Below are positions 1 through 7,210 of a DNA stretch of 64,000 nt, in pieces. This DNA comes from Thermoguttaceae bacterium (GTDB lineage Bacteria > Planctomycetota > Planctomycetia > Pirellulales > Thermoguttaceae). The stretch spans positions 1 to 64,000 of the forward strand of contig JAFRAC010000020.1 of the NCBI GenBank assembly GCA_017405595.1. Direction: 5' to 3'. How positions within the stretch are numbered: the stretch's first letter is position 1; each line of letters starts with the position of its first letter. The notes under the pieces were generated by a model, which saw only the letters and a program-made list of their open reading frames with translations, was not told the DNA's origin and searched no databases. A program made the position numbers and the translations under genes.

Positions 1-153
1 AATCCGCTCCGCTGGTTTCTGATTATCGTCAAGGGCCTTTTTATGCGGGGCATGTCGCCAATCGCGGTCTGCCAGAATTTGATTCCGCTTTTTGTCATTT
101 CGGCGGTAACGCTCACCTCGGCGGCGTATATGTTCCGAAAGCGGATGGAATAA
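1..153 (+). CDS. ABC-2 type transporter permease, C-terminal fragment
   Basis: The window opens inside a reading frame whose last 50 residues are visible. They begin NPLRWFLIIVKGLF, which matches the conserved segment near the end of ABC-2 type (YhhJ/YbhR-like) permease subunits, followed by a hydrophobic final transmembrane helix and a short basic tail (FRKRME). Such permeases sit in the inner membrane and pair with an ATPase to export drugs, lipids or polymers. The partner gene would lie upstream, outside the window. The next gene starts about 140 bases downstream, so co-transcription is possible but not shown. The family call rests on this short tail only. Confidence 0.65.
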   Translation, partial: NPLRWFLIIVKGLFMRGMSPIAVCQNLIPLFVISAVTLTSAAYMFRKRME

Positions 154-292
154 TAATACCGCCGTTCCGGTGGCATGCCGGCAGATTTTCGTTTCTCTTC
201 CGAACGGAACGGGACTGCGGCACCTGACGATAGTTTCATCATTCCGGGCGAAGAAGTCCGTTAAGAAAGGTACACCTCAGTGAGACGATATC

Positions 293-862
293 ATGGAACT
301 AAAAGATTTTCTTGAAAAAATGGATACAGGCGAGGAAATCGAAGCGGGATCGGAATACCACCTGTTCATGCATGGCCTTTCCCAGGAAGCGCTACGCATC
401 ACGATGGAGATGAACAATGCCTATCATACTCCGGAAGAATTGGTGGAGCTGATGCGGAAGCTGACTGGTCAGCCGGATTTGCCCTCCTTTGTACTCTTTC
501 CACCGTTCTATACGGACTGCGGGAAGAATATCCACTTCGGTCATAATGTGTTCATCAATTCCGGCTGCCGATTCCAAGATCAGGGGGGCGTTTGGGTCGG
601 GGATAATGCGTTGATCGGGCACAATGCGGTCTTGGCTACGCTAAACCACAATCCCGACCCGGAAAAGCGCGGGAACCTGATTCCTTCCCGCATCGTGATC
701 GGCAAAGATGTCTGGCTTGGGGCGAATGCGACGGTGTTACCCGGTGTGACCATCGGGGACGGTGCAATCATCGCTGCGGGAGCGGTTGTAACAAAGGATG
801 TCCCGGCCAAAACCGTCGCTGCCGGAGTTCCGGCGAAAATCATAAAAAGAATAGGAGAATGA
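293..862 (+). CDS. Sugar O-acetyltransferase (maltose/galactoside acetyltransferase family)
   Basis: The 189-residue protein has the family's usual length. Residues about 1-55 match the helical maltose-acetyltransferase N-terminal domain, and from about 70 onward there are hexapeptide repeats of the left-handed beta-helix type ([27 protein letters not shown] at the end). A catalytic His lies in ATLNH near residue 119. Family members move acetyl from acetyl-CoA to a sugar hydroxyl, often for detoxification, in the cytoplasm. The stop is one base ahead of the next ATG, so it is translated as a unit with the flavodoxin-like gene. It is an O-acetyltransferase by family and is not an obvious partner for the glycan operon further along. 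Confidence 0.85.
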   Translation: MELKDFLEKMDTGEEIEAGSEYHLFMHGLSQEALRITMEMNNAYHTPEELVELMRKLTGQPDLPSFVLFPPFYTDCGKNIHFGHNVFINSGCRFQDQGGVWVGDNALIGHNAVLATLNHNPDPEKRGNLIPSRIVIGKDVWLGANATVLPGVTIGDGAIIAAGAVVTKDVPAKTVAAGVPAKIIKRIGE

Positions 863-863
863 A

Positions 864-1406
864 ATGAGTAAGGTGCTTGTGATCACAACCAGCCTGCGGG
901 CAAGGAGCAATTCAGACCGATTGGCGGAGGAGCTGGTCCGCGGCGCAAAGGACGCGGGGCATGATGTCGAGTGCATCAGTCTGAAGAAAAAAGATATTCG
1001 GTTCTGCATCGGCTGCCTCGCCTGTCAGAAGACGCTGAAATGCGTTATAAAGGACGATGCCGTCGAGATCGCTGAAAAGGTCAAAAATGCGGATACACTC
1101 GTATTCGTTACGCCGATTTATTACTACGAAATGAGCGGACAGATGAAGACACTGCTGGATCGTATGAATCCGCTGTATCCTTCCGATTATAAGTTCCGCA
1201 AGGTGTATATGCTCTCTACAGCGACGGAAGATGAAGACGGTGTTCCCGAAAAAGCCGTCAGCGGATTGCAGGGCTGGGTCGCCTGCTTTGAAAAGGCGGA
1301 GCTTGCAGACTCGCTGTTCTGCGGCGGCATCTCCGATGCGGGCGAAGCAGACGGAAAGCAAGAGGAACAGCATGAGGCGTATCGGTTTGGCAAAGCGTTG
1401 GAATAA
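864..1406 (+). CDS. Flavodoxin-like NAD(P)H-dependent FMN reductase family protein
   Basis: The 180-residue protein has the flavodoxin fold of the FMN_red/iron-sulfur flavoprotein group. It shows an N-terminal strand and phosphate loop (VLVITTSLRARSNS), then a cysteine cluster CIGCLACQKTLKC at about residues 49-61, then a TPIYYYEMSGQMKTLLDR segment typical of the FMN-binding site. Members carry FMN and pass electrons from NAD(P)H or a ferredoxin to small acceptors. Whether the Cys cluster binds an Fe-S centre here is not certain. It is separated from the acetyltransferase by one base and preceded by AGGAGA, which supports the chosen ATG. Its last 35 bases overlap a lipoprotein-like frame. Confidence 0.8.
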   Translation: MSKVLVITTSLRARSNSDRLAEELVRGAKDAGHDVECISLKKKDIRFCIGCLACQKTLKCVIKDDAVEIAEKVKNADTLVFVTPIYYYEMSGQMKTLLDRMNPLYPSDYKFRKVYMLSTATEDEDGVPEKAVSGLQGWVACFEKAELADSLFCGGISDAGEADGKQEEQHEAYRFGKALE

Positions 1407-1638
1407 GCCAGCAGCCGTCAGTATTGTCTTTCTGATTCTGCTTGCTCTTTGCGCCTGCGCAAAAAGAGAAGTGCCGGAATCCACGTCGGCAACCGATAAC
1501 GGTTGCCATGATTTCCTCGCTAAGCCAAAACCCTACTTTTCCTACTTCTCCTACTGTGATTGTCACAGGATTTTCCGTTTATGTAATAGCGCTGAAAGTG
1601 AAAAGCGGATCCTGAAAAGGGAAGATCAAAAGCAATGA
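1372..1638 (+). pseudogene. Lipoprotein start overlapping the flavoprotein, probably a remnant
   Basis: A frame starting inside the 3' end of the flavodoxin-like gene encodes a convincing lipoprotein signal: a basic start (MRRIGLAKRWNK), a hydrophobic stretch and a Cys after LALCA. After about residue 40 the translation becomes odd (YFSYFSYCDCH) and ends after 88 residues with no recognisable domain. This fits the 5' end of a secreted or lipid-anchored gene that lost its body. The overlap with the upstream gene would give translational coupling. It could also be a genuine short lipoprotein; nothing here decides that. Confidence 0.4.
1554..1568. repeat. Short perfect palindrome CTGTGA-ttg-TCACAG
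   Basis: Six-base arms separated by three bases form a perfect inverted repeat, just after three near-copies of CCTACTTYT. The arms resemble half-sites of CRP-type regulators, but the spacing (3 instead of 6) does not fit. It may be an operator or a chance palindrome in decaying DNA. Confidence 0.3.
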
Positions 1639-1726
1639 AAACTCCCGTCCCTTGTTCCCGTTTGGCGAAATCTCTCCGCGCGCAATGAAATGGAGGGGGG
1701 GAAATCGGCGGAGAAGGGGAAATCTC

Positions 1727-1756
1727 TTGAACGATTATAGGGTATGCCAATATAAT
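1727..1756 (+). promoter_or_regulatory. Sigma70-like promoter TTGAAC-18-TATAAT
   Basis: TTGAAC and a perfect TATAAT are 18 bases apart, about 45 bases ahead of the chosen start codon of the first beta-helix protein. An earlier in-frame ATG overlaps the -10 box and so cannot be on the transcript. Confidence 0.7.
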
Positions 1757-1799
1757 GTCAGCTGCTGCGTCCAAAATAATCCTTTCCGGGGAGCCAATA

Positions 1800-3533
1800 A
1801 TGAAAAAGCCCCCCCGATTTTCAAAACTCCGTGTCGAAAGCCTCGAAGAACGGACCCTGTTGGCCGTCACCGCCGGTGCCGAAGGGTGTGCCGTTTCGTT
1901 GCCCGAACCGACTGAAGCCGCGACCTGGTGGGTGGAAACCGTCGAAGACACCACCGGCAGCGAAAGTTTTTCCTTGAGAGACGCCATCGCCAAAGCGCAA
2001 GACGGCGATACGGTCCGGTTCGTTCCGGAACTTTCGGGGCAAACGATAACGTTGTCGGCCGGTCAGCTCAGGGTTCGGAGAGGGGTCACCGTCGACGCCA
2101 CGGACCTTCCTGGTGGAATTACGATCGATGCGGGCGGAAACAGCCGTGTTTTCTTTCTGAGCGGCGGCACCGAGAGCGCGCCCGTACTGAAAGGACTGAC
2201 GATTACCGGCGGCAAAGATACCAACAACGGCGCGGGAGTCTACTGTTCTGCGGGCACGGTGGCTTTGAGCGGCTGTATCGTGGCGGGGAACACCGTAGGG
2301 TCCATCGGCGGCGGCATCTACAACGGCGGCACAATGACGCTCACGAACTGCACTGTATCGGGCAACACGGCAACCGAATATCACGGAGCGATTTTCAACA
2401 AGGGGACGCTGACGATGGCCGACACGGTCATTGAGGGGAACTTCGGCTGCGGCATCTACAACATCGAAGGCACGTTGACGATCACCGACTCGCTCATTGC
2501 CGGGAATACTGCGGATACCGGCGGCGGGATTTACACATACAACGGCACAATCACGATTACCGGCTCGACCATTGCCGGGAACACCGCAGACACCGGCGGT
2601 GGGATTTACGTTGTTCCCCAGCTGCCGGTCGTTCTGAACGTCTGCAATTCGGTCATCACCCAAAACCAGGCGGACGGCAACGGAGATGACATCTTCAGAA
2701 GCGGCACCTCCGGAACCCTCTCGGCCCGCAATACGCTTTCCTCCTACACCGACTGGACGGATTCGGAAAACTGCCTTGAATACGACTCGAATCTGCCTCT
2801 CTTCACCGACGCCGAAAACGGAGACTACACACTTGCCGCCGGTTCCCAGGCGATCAACGCCGGGAACAACGATTTTGTGACCGCCAAAACCGATCTGGCA
2901 GGGAATCCTCGCATTGTGAACGGAATCGTCGATCTCGGCGCCTACGAGTATCAGGGCTGCAGCCCGGCCGAACAGCTTGCCTCACCGACAATCCTGACCG
3001 GGAATCACGGAGTCTACGTTTCCGCTGGCGCGAACAGACATCAGATTTTCTGGAACGGATTCGAAAACGTTTCAGGCTACGAGCTGCAGTATTCCGCCGA
3101 TGGCGGCACATGGACGACCGTTTCGGTCTTAGAAACCAGCGCAATAGTTACTGGGCTCACTTACGGCCAGAACGTAAAATACCGTGTTCGCGCTTTGGGT
3201 GACGGGGTTTCCTATACCGATTCCGACTGGAGCGCGGATAAAGTGTTCAAAGTCTGCCCGATGGACATCAACAACGATGGTGATATTTCTGGCGGCGACC
3301 GAACCCTGCTTGTCAATTCCTGGCTTTCCGAAGAAGGGGAGGACGAGTACCTGTCTGCTGCTGATATTAACGGGGACGGAAACGTTTCCGGCGGCGACCG
3401 CGTTTTCCTTTCAAACAACTGGCTCATGGATCCTGAAGAGGAAGGGTTTCAATATCCGGCGCCCCTCGCGGCAGAGGCGATATTTGCCGAGTTCGCCTCA
3501 GCCGATCCGGGAGAGGATTTGAACGTCTTCTGA
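1800..3533 (+). CDS. Secreted beta-helix / FN3 / dockerin-like surface protein
   Basis: The 577-residue protein starts MKKPPRFSKLRVESLEERTL, the planctomycete LEPR-XLL-type N-terminus found on exported giant proteins. Residues about 40-375 carry right-handed parallel beta-helix repeats (many GGGIYN and TNCTVSGNT turns) and end in a choice-of-anchor-Q motif (INAGNNDF, VDLGAYEYQ). An FN3-like domain follows at about 395-480. Next come two dockerin-like calcium loops (DINNDGDISGGD and DINGDGNVSGGD, about 488-543). The last 27 residues contain FAEFASAD, which recurs at the end of the 1586-residue paralogue. The ATG after GGGGAG was chosen over one lying in the promoter. The role is probably adhesion or carbohydrate binding outside the cell; no catalytic residues were recognised. 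Confidence 0.85.
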   Translation: MKKPPRFSKLRVESLEERTLLAVTAGAEGCAVSLPEPTEAATWWVETVEDTTGSESFSLRDAIAKAQDGDTVRFVPELSGQTITLSAGQLRVRRGVTVDATDLPGGITIDAGGNSRVFFLSGGTESAPVLKGLTITGGKDTNNGAGVYCSAGTVALSGCIVAGNTVGSIGGGIYNGGTMTLTNCTVSGNTATEYHGAIFNKGTLTMADTVIEGNFGCGIYNIEGTLTITDSLIAGNTADTGGGIYTYNGTITITGSTIAGNTADTGGGIYVVPQLPVVLNVCNSVITQNQADGNGDDIFRSGTSGTLSARNTLSSYTDWTDSENCLEYDSNLPLFTDAENGDYTLAAGSQAINAGNNDFVTAKTDLAGNPRIVNGIVDLGAYEYQGCSPAEQLASPTILTGNHGVYVSAGANRHQIFWNGFENVSGYELQYSADGGTWTTVSVLETSAIVTGLTYGQNVKYRVRALGDGVSYTDSDWSADKVFKVCPMDINNDGDISGGDRTLLVNSWLSEEGEDEYLSAADINGDGNVSGGDRVFLSNNWLMDPEEEGFQYPAPLAAEAIFAEFASADPGEDLNVF

Positions 3534-3559
3534 ATGAAATTCTGAATTTCAACCTACGG

Positions 3560-3597
3560 GCGGCATCGAGCAGGAACGTTTCGGTGCCGCACGTTTT
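3560..3597 (+). terminator. Possible rho-independent terminator
   Basis: GCGGCA and TGCCGC arms flank a loop and are followed by acgtttt, 27 bases after the stop of the beta-helix protein. The T run is short, so the call is weak. Confidence 0.35.
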
Positions 3598-3643
3598 GCA
3601 GATAATGAGAAGATTTCCCGTTAAGAGTTTTCCCCGATCCCCC

Positions 3644-3672
3644 TTTACTTTTAGGGGCAATTGAGCTATAGT
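3644..3672 (+). promoter_or_regulatory. Candidate promoter TTTACT-17-TATAGT
   Basis: Near-consensus -35 and -10 boxes at 17-base spacing lie about 90 bases before the antitoxin-like start codon. They are the only good candidate in this gap. Confidence 0.5.
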
Positions 3673-3758
3673 CAGCAGATAGAAAGGACGTCAACGAGCA
3701 AAAATCTGCGTGGTGATCAGGTGGAAAGTCGTTAGCCTTCTAACTTTGCGAGGTTTTT

Positions 3759-4061
3759 ATGTCCGGCATTATTGAACCAACAACGGAAACTACGAACGTC
3801 CGGGTCGAGATGGCCAGTGCGGCTTCGTTCAGTGATACCGGACTGGTGTTGTCGAACGAGCTTCTTTCAAAAATTGGTGCTTCGCCAAAAGTCCCGCCAA
3901 GGGTTATTGTTGATGGCGACCGGATTGTGGTTGTCAATTCCGTCCGTTATGCGATCGAAAAATGCAGAAGGACGATGAAGGGCGAAGCGGAACGCCTGGG
4001 ATGCAAAACCGACGAGGATGTTTTTGAACTGCTTTCCAAGTGGCGGCACGAAGAGGAATAG
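3759..4061 (+). CDS. Probable antitoxin of a PIN toxin-antitoxin pair
   Basis: The protein has 100 residues and I do not recognise its family. The case for an antitoxin is context: it is a small charged protein directly upstream of a PIN-domain toxin, with two bases between its stop and the toxin start. The middle (VPPRVIVDGDRIVVVNSVRYAIE) is beta-rich, and the C-terminus is helical and acidic (EDVFELLSKWRHEEE). This is the usual arrangement of a DNA-binding part followed by a toxin-wrapping tail, though here the DNA-binding fold is not evident. Antitoxins of this sort usually repress their own promoter. Confidence 0.6.
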   Translation: MSGIIEPTTETTNVRVEMASAASFSDTGLVLSNELLSKIGASPKVPPRVIVDGDRIVVVNSVRYAIEKCRRTMKGEAERLGCKTDEDVFELLSKWRHEEE

Positions 4062-4063
4062 GC

Positions 4064-4474
4064 GTGCGGGTCTTTCTTGATACCAACATCCTCATTTCAT
4101 CCGTTATTACTCCAGGAACGGTCGTTGTCAAAGCTTTCGTTCTCGCGTCGGATTCCCCGAATGAAGCGCTTGTTTCGGATTATGTTCTGCAGGAATTTTT
4201 TAGGAAATGTGCCGATAAATTCCCCGGCAAAACGGAGGAATTAAACTCTTTTCTCTCGGATGTTTTGCCTGCTCTGCAGGTTGTGGCGACGCCGTCTCAG
4301 GCATTGTCCGAAGAAGAAAATGTTGTTGATGTTAAAGACCGCCCCATTTTACGGGCTGCGCTTGTTCACAATGCCGACATTCTTTTAACGGGCGACCCTC
4401 ATCTTTTGAATGTCCGCGATAAGGTTTCGGGAATTGAGATCTTGAATCCTTCCGAATTTCTCAGCCGCAGTTAG
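4064..4474 (+). CDS. PIN-domain toxin (putative endoribonuclease)
   Basis: The protein has about 136 residues and begins with a GTG (VRVFLDTNILISS). The start is set by AAGAGGA seven bases upstream; a GTG further upstream would lie inside the antitoxin gene. The PIN acidic residues are present: Asp in LDTN, Glu in LQEFFRK, Asp in VKDRPIL and Asp in LLTGDPHLL. It resembles the group annotated as putative toxin-antitoxin system toxin component, PIN family. PIN toxins cut RNA with metal ions and are held inactive by the neighbouring antitoxin. All catalytic positions look intact. Confidence 0.8.
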   Translation: MRVFLDTNILISSVITPGTVVVKAFVLASDSPNEALVSDYVLQEFFRKCADKFPGKTEELNSFLSDVLPALQVVATPSQALSEEENVVDVKDRPILRAALVHNADILLTGDPHLLNVRDKVSGIEILNPSEFLSRS

Positions 4475-4479
4475 TTTGT

Positions 4480-4953
4480 TTCGTTTTCCTTCTCCGTCGA
4501 TTCGGTTGCCGCAAGGGCGATGGTCGGAGCTTTTCAAGAGATCCGGAATACCGTTTCTTCACTTCGTCCATCCGCAGACGGAACAGTTTCGTTACTCGTT
4601 TCCAGTTGTCCTCGTGAATGGCGATCCGTTTCACGATGCTGCGATAGGCGAGGAAGAACGGTCCGGCCGCTCCTCCCTGGCTTCCCCGTCGTAGATCTTC
4701 AGTGCGGGGTATTCCGTGATGCAGAATTTCGGGTTGAGTCTGACCAGTTCGGTGATGGTAAACCCGCCGCTGGGGTTTGGGGGATGTTAGGCTGATTTTC
4801 CTTCTTGGCCTTTATCCGGTTTAACAGAAAGCGTTCGTATGCGGTCAGAGCTTCCTCAGAACCTCATTTTCCGAGATAAACTTGTTTGCCGTTGACGGTG
4901 ATATGGGCGGTATTGTTAAACTTGTTTCGGCAGAGTTTCGGGCGGCGTTTCAT
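4480..4953 (-). pseudogene. Degenerate integrase-like gene
   Basis: Read on the minus strand from an ATG, the product starts MKRRPKLCRNKFNNTAHITV and reaches KQVYLGK, then a TGA, then continues in frame as GSEEALTAYERFLLNRIKAK. A frame change then leads to FTITELVRLNPKF and further fragments such as EDNWKRVTKLFRLRMDEVKK. The opening resembles the arm-type DNA-binding start of planctomycete tyrosine recombinases (strand, VYLGKYGS turn, then a helix with a Tyr-containing ERFL). At least one stop and one shift break it, and no catalytic R-H-R-Y core remains. Its position just past the 3' end of a tRNA gene fits a tRNA-integrating element. The family call is from memory of the motif. Confidence 0.45.
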
Positions 4954-5034
4954 GATGAAATTCCTCAGTTTTCTGATATTTATCAGAATTTTAACACAAA
5001 AAACAGCCTTTTCTGCCATACATTTTGTGGCATT

Positions 5035-5075
5035 AAAAAAGCGTCAGACCCTTGAAAACAAGGATCTGACGCTTA
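5035..5075 (-). terminator. Rho-independent terminator of tRNA-Met
   Basis: On the minus strand AAGCGTCAGA and TCTGACGCTT form a stem around a loop containing TTGTTTTCAA, followed by TTTTTT. It begins two bases after the tRNA 3' end. Confidence 0.8.
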
Positions 5076-5076
5076 G

Positions 5077-5150
5077 TGGCTGCGGTTGGATTCGAACCGA
5101 CGACCTACGGCTTATGAAGCCGCCGCTCTAACCAACTGAGCTACGCAGCC
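5077..5150 (-). tRNA. tRNA-Met (anticodon CAU)
   Basis: Read on the minus strand, a seven-base acceptor stem GGCTGCG pairs with CGCAGCC followed by a discriminator A. The D-arm (TAGCTCAGTTGGTTAGAGC), the anticodon arm with loop CTTCATAAG, and the T-arm GGTTCGAATCC are all regular. The CAU anticodon with a paired first acceptor base points to elongator Met; an Ile2 tRNA (CAU modified to lysidine) cannot be fully excluded. The CCA tail is not encoded. Confidence 0.93.
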
Positions 5151-5161
5151 GACTCGAAACC

Positions 5162-5189
5162 ATTCTACCCTATTTGACAGGTTTGGCAA
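5162..5189 (-). promoter_or_regulatory. Promoter of tRNA-Met, TTGCCA-16-TAGAAT
   Basis: The boxes lie 11 bases before the tRNA on the minus strand, overlapping the 3' end of the RmlD-like gene. The -10 context (ATAGGGTAGAATGG) closely matches that of the glgP promoter at about 37.65 kb. Confidence 0.6.
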
Positions 5190-6096
5190 GAGGGGGGGCG
5201 CTTTTTGGGGCGCGGCGGTCCAGGAACCGGCGGAGAGCTTCCCGCCAACCGGGGATCGGATGGGCACCGGGGAGGAGGCGGTAGCGTGCGGCGTCGAGCG
5301 CGGTTGACCGTGAACGGGGGGCTTTCCCCCCGTATTCGGCGGTCGTGATTCCCACGATCCGGTGGTTCCGCAGTCCGCAGACGCCTAAGAGAAAGTCTGC
5401 GGCTTCAGCCGGGGTGACACTGTCGGGCGGTGCGACATGATAAAGTCCGGTCGCGCCGGCATGTACCAAATAGCGGAGCGCGCCGACAAGATCGCCGGCA
5501 TCGGTCAGCGAAACGCGCGTGTCATTTAAAACTTTGATCTCGCGGGTTCGGCGCACCGCCTTTAAAACTGTGTCGACAAGATTTCCCGACCCCTGTGTGC
5601 CGGGAGTTCCGAAGAGCGCCGAGGTCCGTACGATCAGATGGCGTTCGTATTCGGATACGGCTCGTTCGGCATCGAGTTTGGTGACGGCGTAGACGCTTTC
5701 GGGGTTGGGGATATCGCCTTCGGCGTGCGGGGGCGCGTCTTCTTCGTGGTAGAAGATTTCGCCGCACCCCAGCTGTACCAGCAAAGCGCCGGTTTTTAAA
5801 GCGACGTGGCGCAGATTTGCCGCCCCCTGGACATGAATCGTTCGCGCGGTGTTCGGGTGCGCCTCGAGCCAGTCGGGCAGGTTGATCGAGGCCAGATTAA
5901 TGATGACATCGGGCTGAATGCCGATCAGACCGTCGGTGCTGATACGGGACGCCGCATCGAATTCCGGCAGATCGAATCCGATCAGCTCATCGGGACATCG
6001 GGGGGACGATGGCGTTTCGGGAAGGGGAAGCGCGTTCCAGCAGCGCATCATTGCCGAACCAACCAGTCCCCCTGTTCCGATGACCGCGATCTTCAT
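5170..6096 (-). CDS. RmlD-like NAD(P)-dependent sugar-nucleotide reductase/epimerase
   Basis: The 308-residue extended short-chain dehydrogenase has the N-terminal nucleotide-binding strand MKIAVIGTGGLVGSAMM. The motif INLASINLPD follows at about 75, and an active-site YxxxK appears as YAVTKLDAE at about 150. The shape is that of the RmlD substrate-binding family (dTDP-4-dehydrorhamnose reductase and relatives). The usual GxxGxxG is altered to GTGGLVG, and the exact substrate is unknown. It starts nine bases after the xylose-isomerase-like gene and is in the same minus-strand transcription unit, so it may act on the same sugar, or make a nucleotide-sugar for the nearby glycan operon. Confidence 0.75.
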   Translation of the reverse strand: MKIAVIGTGGLVGSAMMRCWNALPLPETPSSPRCPDELIGFDLPEFDAASRISTDGLIGIQPDVIINLASINLPDWLEAHPNTARTIHVQGAANLRHVALKTGALLVQLGCGEIFYHEEDAPPHAEGDIPNPESVYAVTKLDAERAVSEYERHLIVRTSALFGTPGTQGSGNLVDTVLKAVRRTREIKVLNDTRVSLTDAGDLVGALRYLVHAGATGLYHVAPPDSVTPAEAADFLLGVCGLRNHRIVGITTAEYGGKAPRSRSTALDAARYRLLPGAHPIPGWREALRRFLDRRAPKSAPPLAKPVK

Positions 6097-6105
6097 TTTG
6101 CCTGA

Positions 6106-7137
6106 CTATTTCAGCATCGCATCGACGATGTAGTAGTTGAGTTCCTCGTAGTCGCGTTCGGCCTGAAGCTGCTCGATTTTGGCATCGTCGAGCGAACGGC
6201 TGATTTCGAGGAGACGGAGGAAGATTTTTCGGCTGTATTCAAGGTGTTTGCACGCGGTTTCGTCTTTTTGCGTACGCATGACCTTGACGTCGAGACCGAT
6301 CCATTCGCCGTTTCGGCCATAGCCGTGCTTGTCGAGGACGCGGACCTGATTGAGCGCCCGCCGCGGATCGACAGCGCCGAAGGTCAGGTCCTGGTCAAAT
6401 TTCAAGCCGTTCTGATCATTGAGGTGGACACTCCAGAGCTTTTTGTGCGCGAGGGCGTAGCCCATTTCGTCGGAAGGCGAAAGGTTTGCCAGGAGAGCAT
6501 GCGCCGTTTCGATGAGACAGCCGACCCGATCGGGCGCGGTGGTCAAAAGGCCGAGCGCGATCGCGTGTCCGATTGTCGGAATGTAGGCGTGGTCCATCGG
6601 TTCGTTTGGCTTCGACTCGACCATGAGACGGACGTCCTTGTCGTAGTCGAGAAGGGTCTGGATTGCTTCAACGATCTTTTCGGTGGCCCAGACCGGATCT
6701 TTCGCTTCGCGGATATAGGTCCCTTCGCGAGCGAGCCAGAAGACGATGTTTTTGGTGCCGAGCGCCTTGGCGATATCGATCGTCCGTTTGGTGCGTTCGA
6801 TGGCGAACTCGCGGCACGCCTTGTCGTTTGACGTGTAACCGCCGTCGATCGTGTGCGGGTCCATCCAGAGACGCGGGGCGACGAATTCGGCAACGAGACC
6901 GTGGTCGTCGAGGACTTTTTTGACCTCTTCGGCCTCTTTGACGATTTCGGAGGGGGACATGTTGTTCATGTTCGGTACGGCGTCATCGTCGTGAAACTGG
7001 ACGCCGTCGAATCCGATCGTCTTATAGATCTCAAGTTTTTTACGGAACGGAATCGTCTGACGGACTTCCGGACCGAACGGGTCGGCTCCTTCGTGAATGT
7101 TCCAGGGACCGAACGAGAAACGGAATTCACCTTGCAT
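6106..7137 (-). CDS. Xylose-isomerase-like sugar isomerase
   Basis: The 343-residue TIM-barrel protein clearly descends from the class I xylose isomerase fold but is shorter than the usual 380-390 residues. It keeps the proton-shuttle His in FHDDD (His49), Glu174 and Lys176 in ESKPNEP, Glu210 and His213 in ETAH, Asp248 and Asp250 in KFDQDL, and Asp283. The metal ligand that is Asp245 in Streptomyces xylose isomerase is His238 here (VHLND). L-rhamnose isomerases carry a His at the corresponding ligand. The substrate may therefore not be xylose. GAAAGG precedes the start. It sits between a secreted-type FAD oxidoreductase and an RmlD-like reductase on the same strand. Confidence 0.75.
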   Translation of the reverse strand: MQGEFRFSFGPWNIHEGADPFGPEVRQTIPFRKKLEIYKTIGFDGVQFHDDDAVPNMNNMSPSEIVKEAEEVKKVLDDHGLVAEFVAPRLWMDPHTIDGGYTSNDKACREFAIERTKRTIDIAKALGTKNIVFWLAREGTYIREAKDPVWATEKIVEAIQTLLDYDKDVRLMVESKPNEPMDHAYIPTIGHAIALGLLTTAPDRVGCLIETAHALLANLSPSDEMGYALAHKKLWSVHLNDQNGLKFDQDLTFGAVDPRRALNQVRVLDKHGYGRNGEWIGLDVKVMRTQKDETACKHLEYSRKIFLRLLEISRSLDDAKIEQLQAERDYEELNYYIVDAMLK

Positions 7138-7210
7138 GGAAATACCTTTCTTTTAGAGTTTTATGTTTATTAAGGAATAAACGTGAAATCTGCATGATGG
7201 CGCCGCGGCA

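Noticed and set aside
293-862. O-acetyltransferase considered as the missing PglD of the glycan operon
   Set aside because: It carries the maltose/galactoside acetyltransferase N-terminal domain and lies 9 kb away in another unit; PglD has a different N-terminal domain.
1755-1799. Earlier ATG as start of the first beta-helix protein
   Set aside because: It overlaps the -10 box of the promoter; the ATG 45 bases downstream has a ribosome-binding site and opens the conserved N-terminus.
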